NCBI GenBank assembly: GCA_964540815.1
Contig: CAZIOH010000106.1
Span: forward strand, 1-22,851
Length of the DNA: 22,851 bases
Source: CAZIOH01 sp964540815
Lineage (GTDB): Bacteria > Myxococcota_A > Polyangia > Fen-1088
Reading direction: 5' to 3'
Part shown: positions 1-8,802 of the stretch, piece after piece
Position numbering within the stretch: position 1 is the first letter of the stretch
How the letters are laid out: every line of letters begins with the position of its first letter
Made by a program: the position numbers and the translations under genes
Notes under the pieces: generated by a model
Database searches by the model: none
What the model saw: only the letters and a program-made list of their open reading frames with translations
What the model was told of the DNA's origin: nothing

Positions 1-761
1 GCGAGACCGGACGGCTGGGCGGGATTCGCAACCTCGAGACCTGGGAGATCGTCGCCCAGCTGAGACGCATCGCCGCCGAGGCCGATCATCCGGTGCGCGG
101 GGTGGTGTTCATGGGAATGGGCGAGCCCCTGCTCAACTACGCCAACGTCATGCGGGCGGCGCGCATCTTCGCGAGCCCCGCGGGCCCGGCGATCGCCGCC
201 AAGGCCATCACGGTGTCCACCGCCGGGGTGGTGCCGCTCATCCACCGCTACATCGCCGATGAGCAGCCGTATCGTCTGATCTTCTCGCTCGGGGCTCCCA
301 CCTCCGAGGAGCGCGCGCGCCTGATGCCGATCGAGAAGCGCTGGCCGCTGCCGGAGCTGATGGCGGCCATCCGGGCTTATGGCGAGCGCTCCCGCCAGCG
401 GATCACCATCGCCTACGTCGCGATCGGTGGGGTCAACACTTCCCCCGAGCACGCGTTGCGTCTGGCCGAGCTGCTGCAGGGGCTGCGCGTCAAGCTCAAC
501 CTGATCGACGTGGTCGATCCGACCGGCAGATACCGGCCCCCCTCCGATCAGGAGATGTCGGCCTTCCGCAGCGCCCTCGACGCCGCGCTCGGCGCCCCGG
601 TGGTGCGTCGATACTCGGGGGGAAAGGACATCGGCGCGGCCTGTGGCACCCTCGCCGCCAGCCGCAAGGGCGGCGCGGCGTGGCACGATCCCGCGCCGGC
701 TTCGCCGGCCGCGCCGGCTTCGCCGGATAGCCCGCGCACCCGGCTTCCGACGCTGTCATGA
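1..761 (+). CDS. RlmN/Cfr-family radical SAM protein, 3' part (5' end outside window)
   Basis: The reading frame is open from base 3, so the gene starts before the window; 252 codons remain. Family members methylate C2 of adenine in 23S rRNA (and some tRNAs) by a radical SAM, cysteine-relay mechanism. Visible marks are a TGRLGGIRNL stretch like that following the CxxxCxxC cluster in RlmN, then GMGEPLLN, TVSTAGVVP, and a C-terminal GGKDIGAACGTLA, which matches the RlmN segment with the methyl-carrying cysteine (RGDDIDAACGQLA in E. coli). The 4Fe-4S cysteines and the second mechanistic cysteine lie upstream and cannot be checked. Oddities: the usual KINLIPWNP segment reads KLNLIDVVDPTGRYRPPS, so this may be a divergent paralogue rather than the housekeeping enzyme. 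After the family domain there is a ~30-residue Ala/Pro/Ser tail. Family assignment is confident; the exact substrate is not. Confidence 0.85.
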   Translation, partial: ETGRLGGIRNLETWEIVAQLRRIAAEADHPVRGVVFMGMGEPLLNYANVMRAARIFASPAGPAIAAKAITVSTAGVVPLIHRYIADEQPYRLIFSLGAPTSEERARLMPIEKRWPLPELMAAIRAYGERSRQRITIAYVAIGGVNTSPEHALRLAELLQGLRVKLNLIDVVDPTGRYRPPSDQEMSAFRSALDAALGAPVVRRYSGGKDIGAACGTLAASRKGGAAWHDPAPASPAAPASPDSPRTRLPTLS

Positions 762-780
762 GTCGCGCTGTCATGAGTCG
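751..780. repeat. 15-bp tandem duplication across the stop codon of the RlmN-like gene
   Basis: CGCTGTCATGAGTCG occurs twice head to tail (751-765 and 766-780). The first copy contains the TGA stop at 759-761. The second lies in the spacer. It is probably a slippage duplication without function. Just before it, the coding tail also shows near-repeated CGCCGGCTTCGCCGG units around 695-725. Confidence 0.7.
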
Positions 781-827
781 CGATCGAGCACGGCCCAAAA
801 ACCTCGACGAGGTCGGGTGATATTGGG

Positions 828-855
828 TTGAAATGCGCGCCTGCGGGCGGATAAT
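828..855 (+). promoter_or_regulatory. Sigma70-like promoter for the 962 gene
   Basis: TTGAAA (828-833) and GATAAT (850-855) are separated by 16 bp; each box matches the consensus at five of six positions. The sequence is AT-richer than its surroundings. A start near 862 would give a leader of about 100 nt before the ATG at 962. It is one of the best-matching promoters in the window, though housekeeping consensus is only assumed for this organism. Confidence 0.55.
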
Positions 856-961
856 CACATACCCGGATGATCGATCCGTCGGCTTATCGCGTCGCCTCTC
901 TTGCTGGTCTCGTCTGTGCTGTCTCGTCTGCCTCGCCCCCCATCCCCTCGCGGAGGTCTGA

Positions 962-1525
962 ATGCGCTCGAAGCCCTGTCGTCAGCTGGCGGTGATCCTG
1001 GTCTGCGCGAGCGCCGCCCCGGTGGTTGCCAGGGCGCAGCCCAAGCACAAGGCCGAGAGCGCGGAGGTCAGCGACAAGACCATGGACAAGCAGATGGCCT
1101 GGGAGAACAAGGTCATGGGCGAGGACCGCGCCAAGCAAGCCGACATGAAGAAGATCGCCGCGGCCCAGAAGATCTCGGACGAGGCCCGCAAGCATCCGGC
1201 GCCCGAGCCCGCCCCCAAGGTCAAGGATCCGAACAAGGAAGGCGTCCGCGCCAAGCAGGAAGCCGCCATCGGTCTGCCCATCGCCTCGGACGAGGAGGCG
1301 AGCCGCCACACCAAGAAGGCGCCGTCCGCCAAGCGGGCCACCGAGCCTTCCGGATCCGCCAACGACGAGCTCGGGGCGCTGGTCGCGTCGAGCCTCGCGA
1401 GCGAGAAGTCTTCGAGCGGCCAGGGCGACGGCGCGAGCAAGGGCTCCGGCAGCAAGGGCAAGGCCAAGCGTCCGGGCAAGTCCAGCTCGGCGCCGAGCGC
1501 CCTCGACAAGATCTTCTCGAACTGA
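962..1525 (+). CDS. Small exported Lys/Ala/Ser-rich protein, function unknown
   Basis: 187 residues. The start is well supported: GGAGGT at 952-957 lies four bases before the ATG, and the sigma70-like promoter at 828-855 lies upstream. Residues 1-25 form a Sec signal peptide (basic MRSK, hydrophobic core, ARA|QP cleavage), so the mature protein is periplasmic or secreted. The mature part is hydrophilic and rich in Lys, Ala, Ser and Glu, with mixed charge, no cysteines and no recognisable domain. A helical, possibly coiled-coil stretch (about 35-75) is followed by a disordered Ser/Gly/Lys tail (about 120-180). The last residues, ALDKIFSN, look like a short conserved end. I do not recognise the family. 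A structural or nucleic-acid/polymer-binding role is conceivable from the charge pattern, but nothing shows it. Confidence 0.75.
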   Translation: MRSKPCRQLAVILVCASAAPVVARAQPKHKAESAEVSDKTMDKQMAWENKVMGEDRAKQADMKKIAAAQKISDEARKHPAPEPAPKVKDPNKEGVRAKQEAAIGLPIASDEEASRHTKKAPSAKRATEPSGSANDELGALVASSLASEKSSSGQGDGASKGSGSKGKAKRPGKSSSAPSALDKIFSN

Positions 1526-1655
1526 CCGATCGCGCGAAGGGTCGCGATGCCGCGCAGGGCGCGGGACGCCCGGCTGCCTCGCGGTCGCATTGGTCGAGAT
1601 CGATGCCTGGATTTTCGCGCTGCCTGGTACGAAACGGCGTCGCGGAGTTGCGGTC

Positions 1656-1677
1656 CGCGCTCGCGTAGGCGAGCGCG
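1656..1677 (+). promoter_or_regulatory. GC-rich hairpin between the 962 and 1732 genes
   Basis: CGCGCTCGC (1656-1664) and GCGAGCGCG (1669-1677) form a perfect 9-bp stem with a GTAG loop. There is no T-run after it, so it is not a textbook intrinsic terminator. It sits about 55 bp before the next ATG. It could end or stabilise the 962 transcript, or act in the leader of the 1732 gene. A weaker 6-bp stem (ATCGCG/CGCGAT, 1529-1548) directly follows the 962 stop codon. Confidence 0.45.
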
Positions 1678-1731
1678 ACCGAGCTCGGCACCGTTGCCCA
1701 CTCGGGGCGACGCCACCCGCCAGGAGCTCCC

Positions 1732-2988
1732 ATGAAAACTCTCGTGTTGCGCGGCCTTCTGTTCCCGGTGCTGATGTGTTCGATCGGCTGCGGAGGAACT
1801 GTGATCGACCCGAGCGGGGCTGCCCCCTCGGCGGCGACGGGTGGAACTTCGGGGACCGCCGCCTCGGGAAGCGCGGGACCTCCGGGCGCTGGCGTCGGCT
1901 CCGGAACCGGGGGAGCGTCGCCAGCAGCGGGGCCGGGCAAGAACGACGGGCCCGGCGCGCCCGGAGCTGGCGTGGGACCCGCGAGCGGCAGCGGAGGAGG
2001 AGCCCAGAGCGGCGGTCCCGCATCCGGCGCGACCGGCGGCTCTTCGGGAACGGGCGGGACGGGCTCCGGCTCCGGCGGCGCAGGCCCCGGGACGGGGGCC
2101 GGGGGCCGTCCGGCGCCCGGTGGGCCAGGGGTGACAGGGGTGGCAGGCGCCGCGGGGCCCGGGGGCGGCCCAGCTGGCTCGGGGATGGGACTCCCGTGCG
2201 ACGTGCAGACGCTGCTCGTGAACCGCTGTCAGACCTGTCATGGCTCGACGCCAGCGGCCGGCGCCCCGAGCACGCTCGTGACGTATCAGAACCTCACCGC
2301 GCCTTCGAAGTCCGATCCGACCAGGTCGGAGGCGGAGGTGGCGGTCGCGCGCATGCAGAACACGACGCTTCCCATGCCGCCCAAGCCAGGCACGCCGGCC
2401 ACGGCCGCCGAGGTCAGCACCCTGCAGGCCTGGATTGCCGCGGGATACCCGATGGGCTCGTGCGGTGGTGGGGCGGCGGGGGGCGGGCAGATGGCGGGGC
2501 CGGATGGCGGGGTCGCGGACGGCGGCGGGGCTGGCACGACCGGGGGCGGCGCGGGAACGTCCCCCGGCGGCGATGTGTTCGCGGCGGCGCCGATCTGCAC
2601 CAGCAAGGCCATGACGAGGGGTGGGGAAGGACCCACCATGGATCCCGGGATGGCGTGCATCAGCTGCCACAGCCGCGGGGAGGGGCCGCGGTTTGCGATC
2701 GCCGGGACCGTCTATCCGACGGCCCACGAGCCCGACACGTGCAACGGCGCAAGCGGGACGGGCATCCAGGTCGTGATCACCGGGGCGGACGGCAAGTCGC
2801 TCACGCTCAGCCCGAACGCGGTCGGCAACTTCAGCAGCTCGGGCCAGATCGCGACCCCGTACCAGGCCAAGCTCGTGTACATGGGCCGCGAGCGGCTGAT
2901 GGTGGCGGCGCAGACCTCTGGAGACTGCAACTCGTGCCACACGCAGTCAGGAGCAAACGCCGCCCCTGGGCGGCTCGTCCTGCCCTGA
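1732..2988 (+). CDS. Lipoprotein with Gly-rich stalk and three c-type haem motifs
   Basis: 418 residues; AGGAG lies six bases before the ATG. Residues 1-20 are a lipoprotein signal (SIGC, Cys20 as acylation site). Residues 21-150 are a Gly/Ala/Ser/Pro-rich low-complexity stalk. A first haem domain follows: CQTCH at 166-170 with LPMPP (Met215) as possible sixth ligand and a predicted helix ending LQAWIAAGYP, as in cytochromes fused to lipoproteins in Myxococcota. A second Gly-rich linker (245-281) leads to a C-terminal domain with CISCH (309-313) and CNSCH (399-403) flanking a beta-rich segment. It is probably an envelope electron carrier or redox sensor. No partner oxidase or dehydrogenase is adjacent. 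CxxCH counts are seen directly; haem attachment is expected from the motif but unproved. Confidence 0.85.
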   Translation: MKTLVLRGLLFPVLMCSIGCGGTVIDPSGAAPSAATGGTSGTAASGSAGPPGAGVGSGTGGASPAAGPGKNDGPGAPGAGVGPASGSGGGAQSGGPASGATGGSSGTGGTGSGSGGAGPGTGAGGRPAPGGPGVTGVAGAAGPGGGPAGSGMGLPCDVQTLLVNRCQTCHGSTPAAGAPSTLVTYQNLTAPSKSDPTRSEAEVAVARMQNTTLPMPPKPGTPATAAEVSTLQAWIAAGYPMGSCGGGAAGGGQMAGPDGGVADGGGAGTTGGGAGTSPGGDVFAAAPICTSKAMTRGGEGPTMDPGMACISCHSRGEGPRFAIAGTVYPTAHEPDTCNGASGTGIQVVITGADGKSLTLSPNAVGNFSSSGQIATPYQAKLVYMGRERLMVAAQTSGDCNSCHTQSGANAAPGRLVLP

Positions 2989-3181
2989 ACGACCGTCCGC
3001 AGTTCGGTCTCGAAGGAGCGGCGGCGGCGCTGGGGATCGCCCGCCGCCATCCCGCTGACGGCCGAGCGACTTCGCCAGCATGCTCGCCACGCGGATGACC
3101 TCGATCATGTCGGACTCGGCATGCAAGAGGCTCGGTCTGCGATCGATTCTCGTCCGACGGCCGACCGCTCCGATCTTCGGG

Positions 3182-3199
3182 CATGATACGCGCATCATG
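3182..3199. promoter_or_regulatory. Inverted repeat overlapping the start codon of the 3197 gene
   Basis: CATGAT (3182-3187) and ATCATG (3194-3199) are exact inverted copies separated by six bases. The second arm contains the ATG chosen as start. No Shine-Dalgarno sequence is visible ahead of it. It could be an operator or translation-control hairpin, or chance; the arms are short. Confidence 0.25.
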
Positions 3200-3874
3200 G
3201 AGCCCATCAAGGTCGGCGAGACTCGGCTCGCGATCACCCGTCTCCGGGAGCACCGCGAGCGGGTCATCTCGGCGCTGCAGGACGCCTTCGCGCACGACGT
3301 GCTCGACGTCGAGGAGTTCGAGCGCCGGGTGACGCTCGCGCATCGGAGCGATTCACTGGCGGGGCTCGACGCCCTGACCTCGGATCTCGCGCTCGAGGAG
3401 GGCGGCGCGCGGCCGGCCACGCCGACGAGCGTCGCTCTCGCCGTGACCCCGGAGACGCGGCCGGTGCAAACCATCCGCGGCCTGATGAGCGCCACCACAC
3501 GCAGCGGTCCCTGGTCGGTGCCGCGCCGGCTCGAGGTGCGCGCGCTGATGAGCTCGACCGTGCTCGACTTCCGGGAAGCCCGGTTCCCCCCCGGTGAAGT
3601 CGAGCTCGACCTCCGCGCCGTCATGAGCAGCGTCGAGATCATCGTGCCGCCGGGCTTGCCCGTCGAGACCGAGGGGTCGGCCGTCCTCGGCGTCTTCGAC
3701 GACGTGCAGCGCGCGCCCCACACGGCCGAGCCGGACGCACCACGGCTCAAGGTCCGCGGCTCCGCGTTCATGAGCGCGGTGGAGGTCCGCATGCGCCTCC
3801 CCGGAGAGACCGAGCGCGAGCATCGGTTGCGCGAGCGGCGCGACTTGCGCGCGGCCCGGCGTCAACTTCGCTGA
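3197..3874 (+). CDS. DUF1707 / LiaF-C-like protein (SHOCT-like N-terminus)
   Basis: 225 residues from the ATG at 3197. The frame extends 39 codons upstream, but that part (rich in Arg/Ser, unlike the family) is not supported, and family similarity begins at MEPIKVGETRLAITRLREHR. Residues 6-62 match DUF1707: a short helical domain with RVISALQDAFAHDVLDVEEF and ERRVTLAHRSDSLAGLDAL. Residues 92-200 resemble the beta-helical C-terminal domain of LiaF/DUF2154 proteins ('cell wall-active antibiotic response'), with repeated MSS/MSA turns (RALMSST, RAVMSSV, SAFMSAV) spaced about 28-45 residues apart. No signal peptide or membrane segment is visible, although many relatives carry membrane helices between these domains. 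The likely role is a cytoplasmic accessory in envelope-stress control; this is inferred from family only. The end is Arg-rich and soluble. Confidence 0.7.
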   Translation: MEPIKVGETRLAITRLREHRERVISALQDAFAHDVLDVEEFERRVTLAHRSDSLAGLDALTSDLALEEGGARPATPTSVALAVTPETRPVQTIRGLMSATTRSGPWSVPRRLEVRALMSSTVLDFREARFPPGEVELDLRAVMSSVEIIVPPGLPVETEGSAVLGVFDDVQRAPHTAEPDAPRLKVRGSAFMSAVEVRMRLPGETEREHRLRERRDLRAARRQLR

Positions 3875-3909
3875 TGGCGGGCGTGTCCTGGCGCCCCCCC
3901 ACCCGGGCG

Positions 3910-4410
3910 TCAGAAGACCCAGTAGGCGCCCAGGCGGCCCTCCACCACCGTCTCGGTCTTGGAGTCGACGAAGCGCGGGATGCAGGCCCCCTCGGCGAAC
4001 ACGCCGAGACCGATGAAGGGCAAACCAATCTTGATGCCGACCGCGCCGCCCACCGCCACGTGGCGTGGCTTGTTGAGCAGGTTCTCGTACGCGAAGATGG
4101 CCCGAGCGTAGAGCGGCAGGATGGGGGGATAGATGCCCAGCATGGGCCGGAGCTGGAGGTCGAACTTGCTGTTCTTGACGTCACCGAGCGCGCCCACCAC
4201 ACCGAGCTGAGCCCGCAAGATTCCGAGGAATTCGTAACCGGGCGCGGCCATCACCGTGGTGGGCTCCCACCCGCGCGGATCGTTGACACGTCCGCCCTTC
4301 CCCACGGAGCCCTCGATGACCCAGCCAGCGTGAGCCGAGGAAGACAGGTACGACGCCAGATACAGGGATGTCAGGACGGCGAACAGCGAGATCACGGTTG
4401 ATTTGCGCAT
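3910..4410 (-). CDS. Small exported outer-membrane-type protein
   Basis: 166 residues. Residues 1-28 are a clear signal peptide (MRKST, hydrophobic core, AHA|GW). The mature part alternates polar and hydrophobic residues in short strands with Gly-rich turns and many aromatics, and ends in YWVF. A C-terminal Phe preceded by alternating hydrophobics is typical of outer-membrane beta-barrel proteins recognised by the BAM complex. About eight strands would fit. There is one cysteine (ACIPRF). It converges with the DUF1707 gene (35 bp between stops). The upstream 300 bp spacer carries its promoter, which I could not define; TTGCCG-16-CATATT just ahead of the ATG is a weak candidate. Function unknown. 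Confidence 0.7.
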   Translation of the reverse strand: MRKSTVISLFAVLTSLYLASYLSSSAHAGWVIEGSVGKGGRVNDPRGWEPTTVMAAPGYEFLGILRAQLGVVGALGDVKNSKFDLQLRPMLGIYPPILPLYARAIFAYENLLNKPRHVAVGGAVGIKIGLPFIGLGVFAEGACIPRFVDSKTETVVEGRLGAYWVF

Positions 4411-4712
4411 GACGCCTAATATGGACCCTTTGCCCTCCCCGGCAAAATGACGAGCAGCGCAGCGGTTCTTGCTCCACGCTTCCCTCTACTTTTCCTCCTT
4501 CGCGGTGCGCTCGGGCCCGAACCGGAGCCAGACCAGTTGACGCGCGATGGCATGGTCCGGTCGGGCCCAGTCCCAGGTCCAGGTCCAGGTCCAGGTCGAT
4601 TCGGCGGAGCTGAACCCCGCTTGGAGATCCCCCGGGAGACATCGCTGAGATACCTCGGCTCGGCGCTGTCTCCACCTGGTCCGGGCCCTCGGCGCTGACC
4701 CGGCGGACGGTA
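4411..4712. other. Intergenic region upstream of the OMP-type gene
   Basis: 302 bp with no convincing gene. It is the leader side of the - strand gene starting at 4410 and the downstream side of the helicase gene ending at 4713. A short open frame on the + strand (4447-4698) is mostly Gly/Pro created by the CCAGGT repeat; it has no ribosome binding site and is not called. No hairpin with T-run was found for the helicase terminator. Confidence 0.5.
4573..4596. repeat. (CCAGGT)4 hexanucleotide repeat
   Basis: Four exact copies of CCAGGT in the non-coding spacer. It is a microsatellite-like slippage tract between the helicase and OMP-type genes; copy number may vary between strains. No function is evident. 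Confidence 0.8.
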
Positions 4713-7019
<2,307 letters not shown>

Positions 7020-7069
7020 GGTGACTCCTCGGTTCGAACGTCGTCAGGTGCGGGCGGCCCGCCCGGTGA

Positions 7070-7753
7070 TCATGGGCTGGAACCAGGGCCGGGCTCGCTT
7101 CCCGCTGACAGGTGATGACCCACGCGGGCCAGGCGCTCGCGCAGGCGATCGAGGCGCGGCGCGACTTCTCCTCCGAAGCGCAACACCTCGATGGTGAAGC
7201 TGGTTTCGGTCTCGTGGAGCTCTTGATGGAGGACGGCCATGTCCTCCCAATCCTTGTTTCCGCGGCGGGAGTCGAAGCGGCAGCGCTGTCCGACCGCCTT
7301 CCACTGTCCGCGCCAGTACACGCCCGCCTCGGACCATCGCTGGGCCTCGTCGGCGTCGTAGTGGGCCATGAGGGTGCTCGAATTGTCGAGGTACTTCTGC
7401 AGGCCCTCCACCACGTCGGCCAGCTCGTCGTAGCAGCTGGCCATGTCCGCGCGGCTGGCCTGGATTCCGATGGGGGAGCCGAGCGGCACCGCCTGGTAAC
7501 GCCGCGAGATGGTCACCGCCACCGACACCAGCATGTACGCGCTGCCGAGCAGCACGAAGCAGAACACGAACCACGATACGAAGCGCCGGTAGCGGCGAAA
7601 CTCGGTCGGTGGAACGTTGGTGGGGTTAGATACGGCAGCGTCGAGGTCGGTGGGCACGGTGATGACACAATCGCGGGTCCTCTGGAGCGCCAGAGACGGA
7701 CCGGAAGCCACCGGAGCGCCGGTGGGGTCCCCCAACCTAGCTTTTGGGGCCAC
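7070..7753 (-). CDS. Single-pass membrane protein with C-terminal helical domain, function unknown
   Basis: Up to 227 residues from a GTG at 7753. A promoter-like pair (7734-7763) overlaps that GTG, so translation may really begin further in, for example at GTG 7657 (residue 33); no strong ribosome binding site settles it. Residues 52-57 are basic (FRRYRR), 58-82 form one hydrophobic helix, and the remaining 145 residues are soluble with a predicted helical character. The soluble part has two cysteines (DMASCYDEL, GQRCRF) and a long amphipathic region resembling a coiled coil around EDMAVLHQELHETETS. By the positive-inside rule the C-terminal part would be outside the cytoplasm. I do not recognise the family. 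It sits between the BtuF-like gene (71 bp upstream) and the helicase. Confidence 0.65.
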   Translation of the reverse strand: MAPKARLGDPTGAPVASGPSLALQRTRDCVITVPTDLDAAVSNPTNVPPTEFRRYRRFVSWFVFCFVLLGSAYMLVSVAVTISRRYQAVPLGSPIGIQASRADMASCYDELADVVEGLQKYLDNSSTLMAHYDADEAQRWSEAGVYWRGQWKAVGQRCRFDSRRGNKDWEDMAVLHQELHETETSFTIEVLRFGGEVAPRLDRLRERLARVGHHLSAGSEPGPGSSP

Positions 7754-7763
7754 GCCGTGTCAA
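7734..7763 (-). promoter_or_regulatory. Sigma70-like promoter for the 7070-7753 gene
   Basis: On the - strand TTGACA (7758-7763, perfect -35) is followed after 18 bp by TAGGTT (7734-7739, weak -10, three of six). It lies just beyond the end of the BtuF-like gene and overlaps the first GTG of the next frame. If real, it separates the transcription units and moves the start codon downstream. Confidence 0.4.
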
Positions 7764-7766
7764 CTC

Positions 7767-7787
7767 GGGCCGGGCCCGCGCCGGCCC
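7767..7787 (-). terminator. GC hairpin after the BtuF/BtuC operon
   Basis: GGGCCGG (7767-7773) and CCGGCCC (7781-7787) make a 7-bp all-GC stem with a 7-base loop. It sits 40-60 bases past the stop of the BtuF-like gene and directly before the next promoter candidate. There is no U-tract, so it would be an atypical terminator or a 3'-end stabiliser. Confidence 0.35.
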
Positions 7788-7824
7788 GCACGGGCGCAGC
7801 GCGGTCGCGTGAAGGCCCTCTTGT

Positions 7825-8802
7825 TCAGTGGGAACCGGCCGGCACCGGCGCCGGGTGAATCAACCCGGCGAGGGTCCGCGCTCCCTCCACCAGCCGCGCG
7901 CCCGGTCGAACGACCGGGGTGTCCTCGACGAGGTGCACGCGCCCGTGCGCGACCGCGGGGATGGTCGACCAGCGCTGCCAGAACGCCAGCGCCTGCCTGG
8001 AGCGCGCGGCCTCGGCCGGGTCGGAGGCCGGGGCGGTGTGGCCCGGCAGGATGATGACCTCGGGGGCCTCGGCCAGGATCTTCTCGAGCGGATAGCGGGC
8101 AAACCCGGTCGCGTCGCGCGCCACGTTGCGCCCACCCGCCACCTCCACGAGGTCGTCGATGAACGTATCGCAGCCAGCCACGTAGAGCGGATCGCTCCAG
8201 ACCACCACCAGCACGCCCGGCCGCCCCGCTCGCCCGACGGCGTCGCGGACCGCGCCGCGCACCTCGGCCAGTCCCGCCTGCAGGCGCGCCCGCTCGGCGC
8301 TCGCCTCGAGGCCGTGGCCGGTCAGTCGACCGAGCGTGTCGAGCAGGCGGTCCACGTCCGCCAGGCTCCGCGAGTCGGTGACGAAGGTGGGGATCGACAT
8401 GGCGTCGAGGGCCTCCACCGATTCGCGTCGGTTGGCGCTCGAGGCGGAGATCACCAGGTCGGGGCCGAGCCGCACGATGGTCTCGAGGGATGGCTCGTAG
8501 TCCGTCCCCACGCGGGGCACGCCCACCAGCGCCGCGGCCGGCGCGTCGCTGAAGGAGTCCACGCCGACCACCTGGGGACCCGCGGCGATCGCGAACAGGA
8601 GCTCGGTCACGTTGGGGGCGAGCGAGATCACCCGCGTGGTCGGCCAGCGGCGCGGAACCACGCGGCGCCCCAGCTCGTCGGTGAAGGTGGCCGGCTGCCC
8701 GCGCGCGGCGGCACCCCCCGTGCCCTGCGAACCGTGGCAACCGCCGAGCCCGGCCGCGACGCAACCGGCGGCGCAGAGCAGGACCCGCGCCCCGGCCCTC
8801 AC
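7825..8802 (-). CDS. BtuF/FhuD-like ABC transporter substrate-binding lipoprotein
   Basis: 325 residues. It captures cobalamin, an Fe(III)-siderophore or haem in the periplasm and hands it to a BtuC/FecCD-type permease. Residues 1-22 form a lipoprotein signal with lipobox LGGC (Cys22). The periplasmic-binding fold of this class is recognisable: RVISLAPNVTELLFAI (57-72) includes the conserved Glu67 used to dock on permease arginines, followed by VVGVDSFSDAP, the first-lobe end LGPDLVISASS, the linker helix, and second-lobe motifs PGVLVVVWSDPLYVAG, DLVEVAGGRNVA and PLEKILAEAPEVIILPG. The GTG start overlaps the permease stop by four bases (GTGA), so the two are translationally coupled. No TonB receptor, ATPase or corrinoid enzyme is in the window, and no cobalamin riboswitch was found, so the ligand is undetermined. 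Confidence 0.88.
   Translation of the reverse strand: MRAGARVLLCAAGCVAAGLGGCHGSQGTGGAAARGQPATFTDELGRRVVPRRWPTTRVISLAPNVTELLFAIAAGPQVVGVDSFSDAPAAALVGVPRVGTDYEPSLETIVRLGPDLVISASSANRRESVEALDAMSIPTFVTDSRSLADVDRLLDTLGRLTGHGLEASAERARLQAGLAEVRGAVRDAVGRAGRPGVLVVVWSDPLYVAGCDTFIDDLVEVAGGRNVARDATGFARYPLEKILAEAPEVIILPGHTAPASDPAEAARSRQALAFWQRWSTIPAVAHGRVHLVEDTPVVRPGARLVEGARTLAGLIHPAPVPAGSH

Noticed and set aside
982..2940. A 652-codon - strand frame across the 962 and 1732 genes
   Set aside because: The + strand genes have signal peptides, ribosome binding sites and CxxCH motifs; the antisense frame has none of these.
3080..3196. 39-codon N-terminal extension of the DUF1707 protein
   Set aside because: The sequence is unlike the family's N-terminus and has no ribosome binding site; the domain begins right at ATG 3197.
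4447..4698. Small + strand gene containing the CCAGGT repeat
   Set aside because: Low-complexity Gly/Pro product, no ribosome binding site and no signal or domain.
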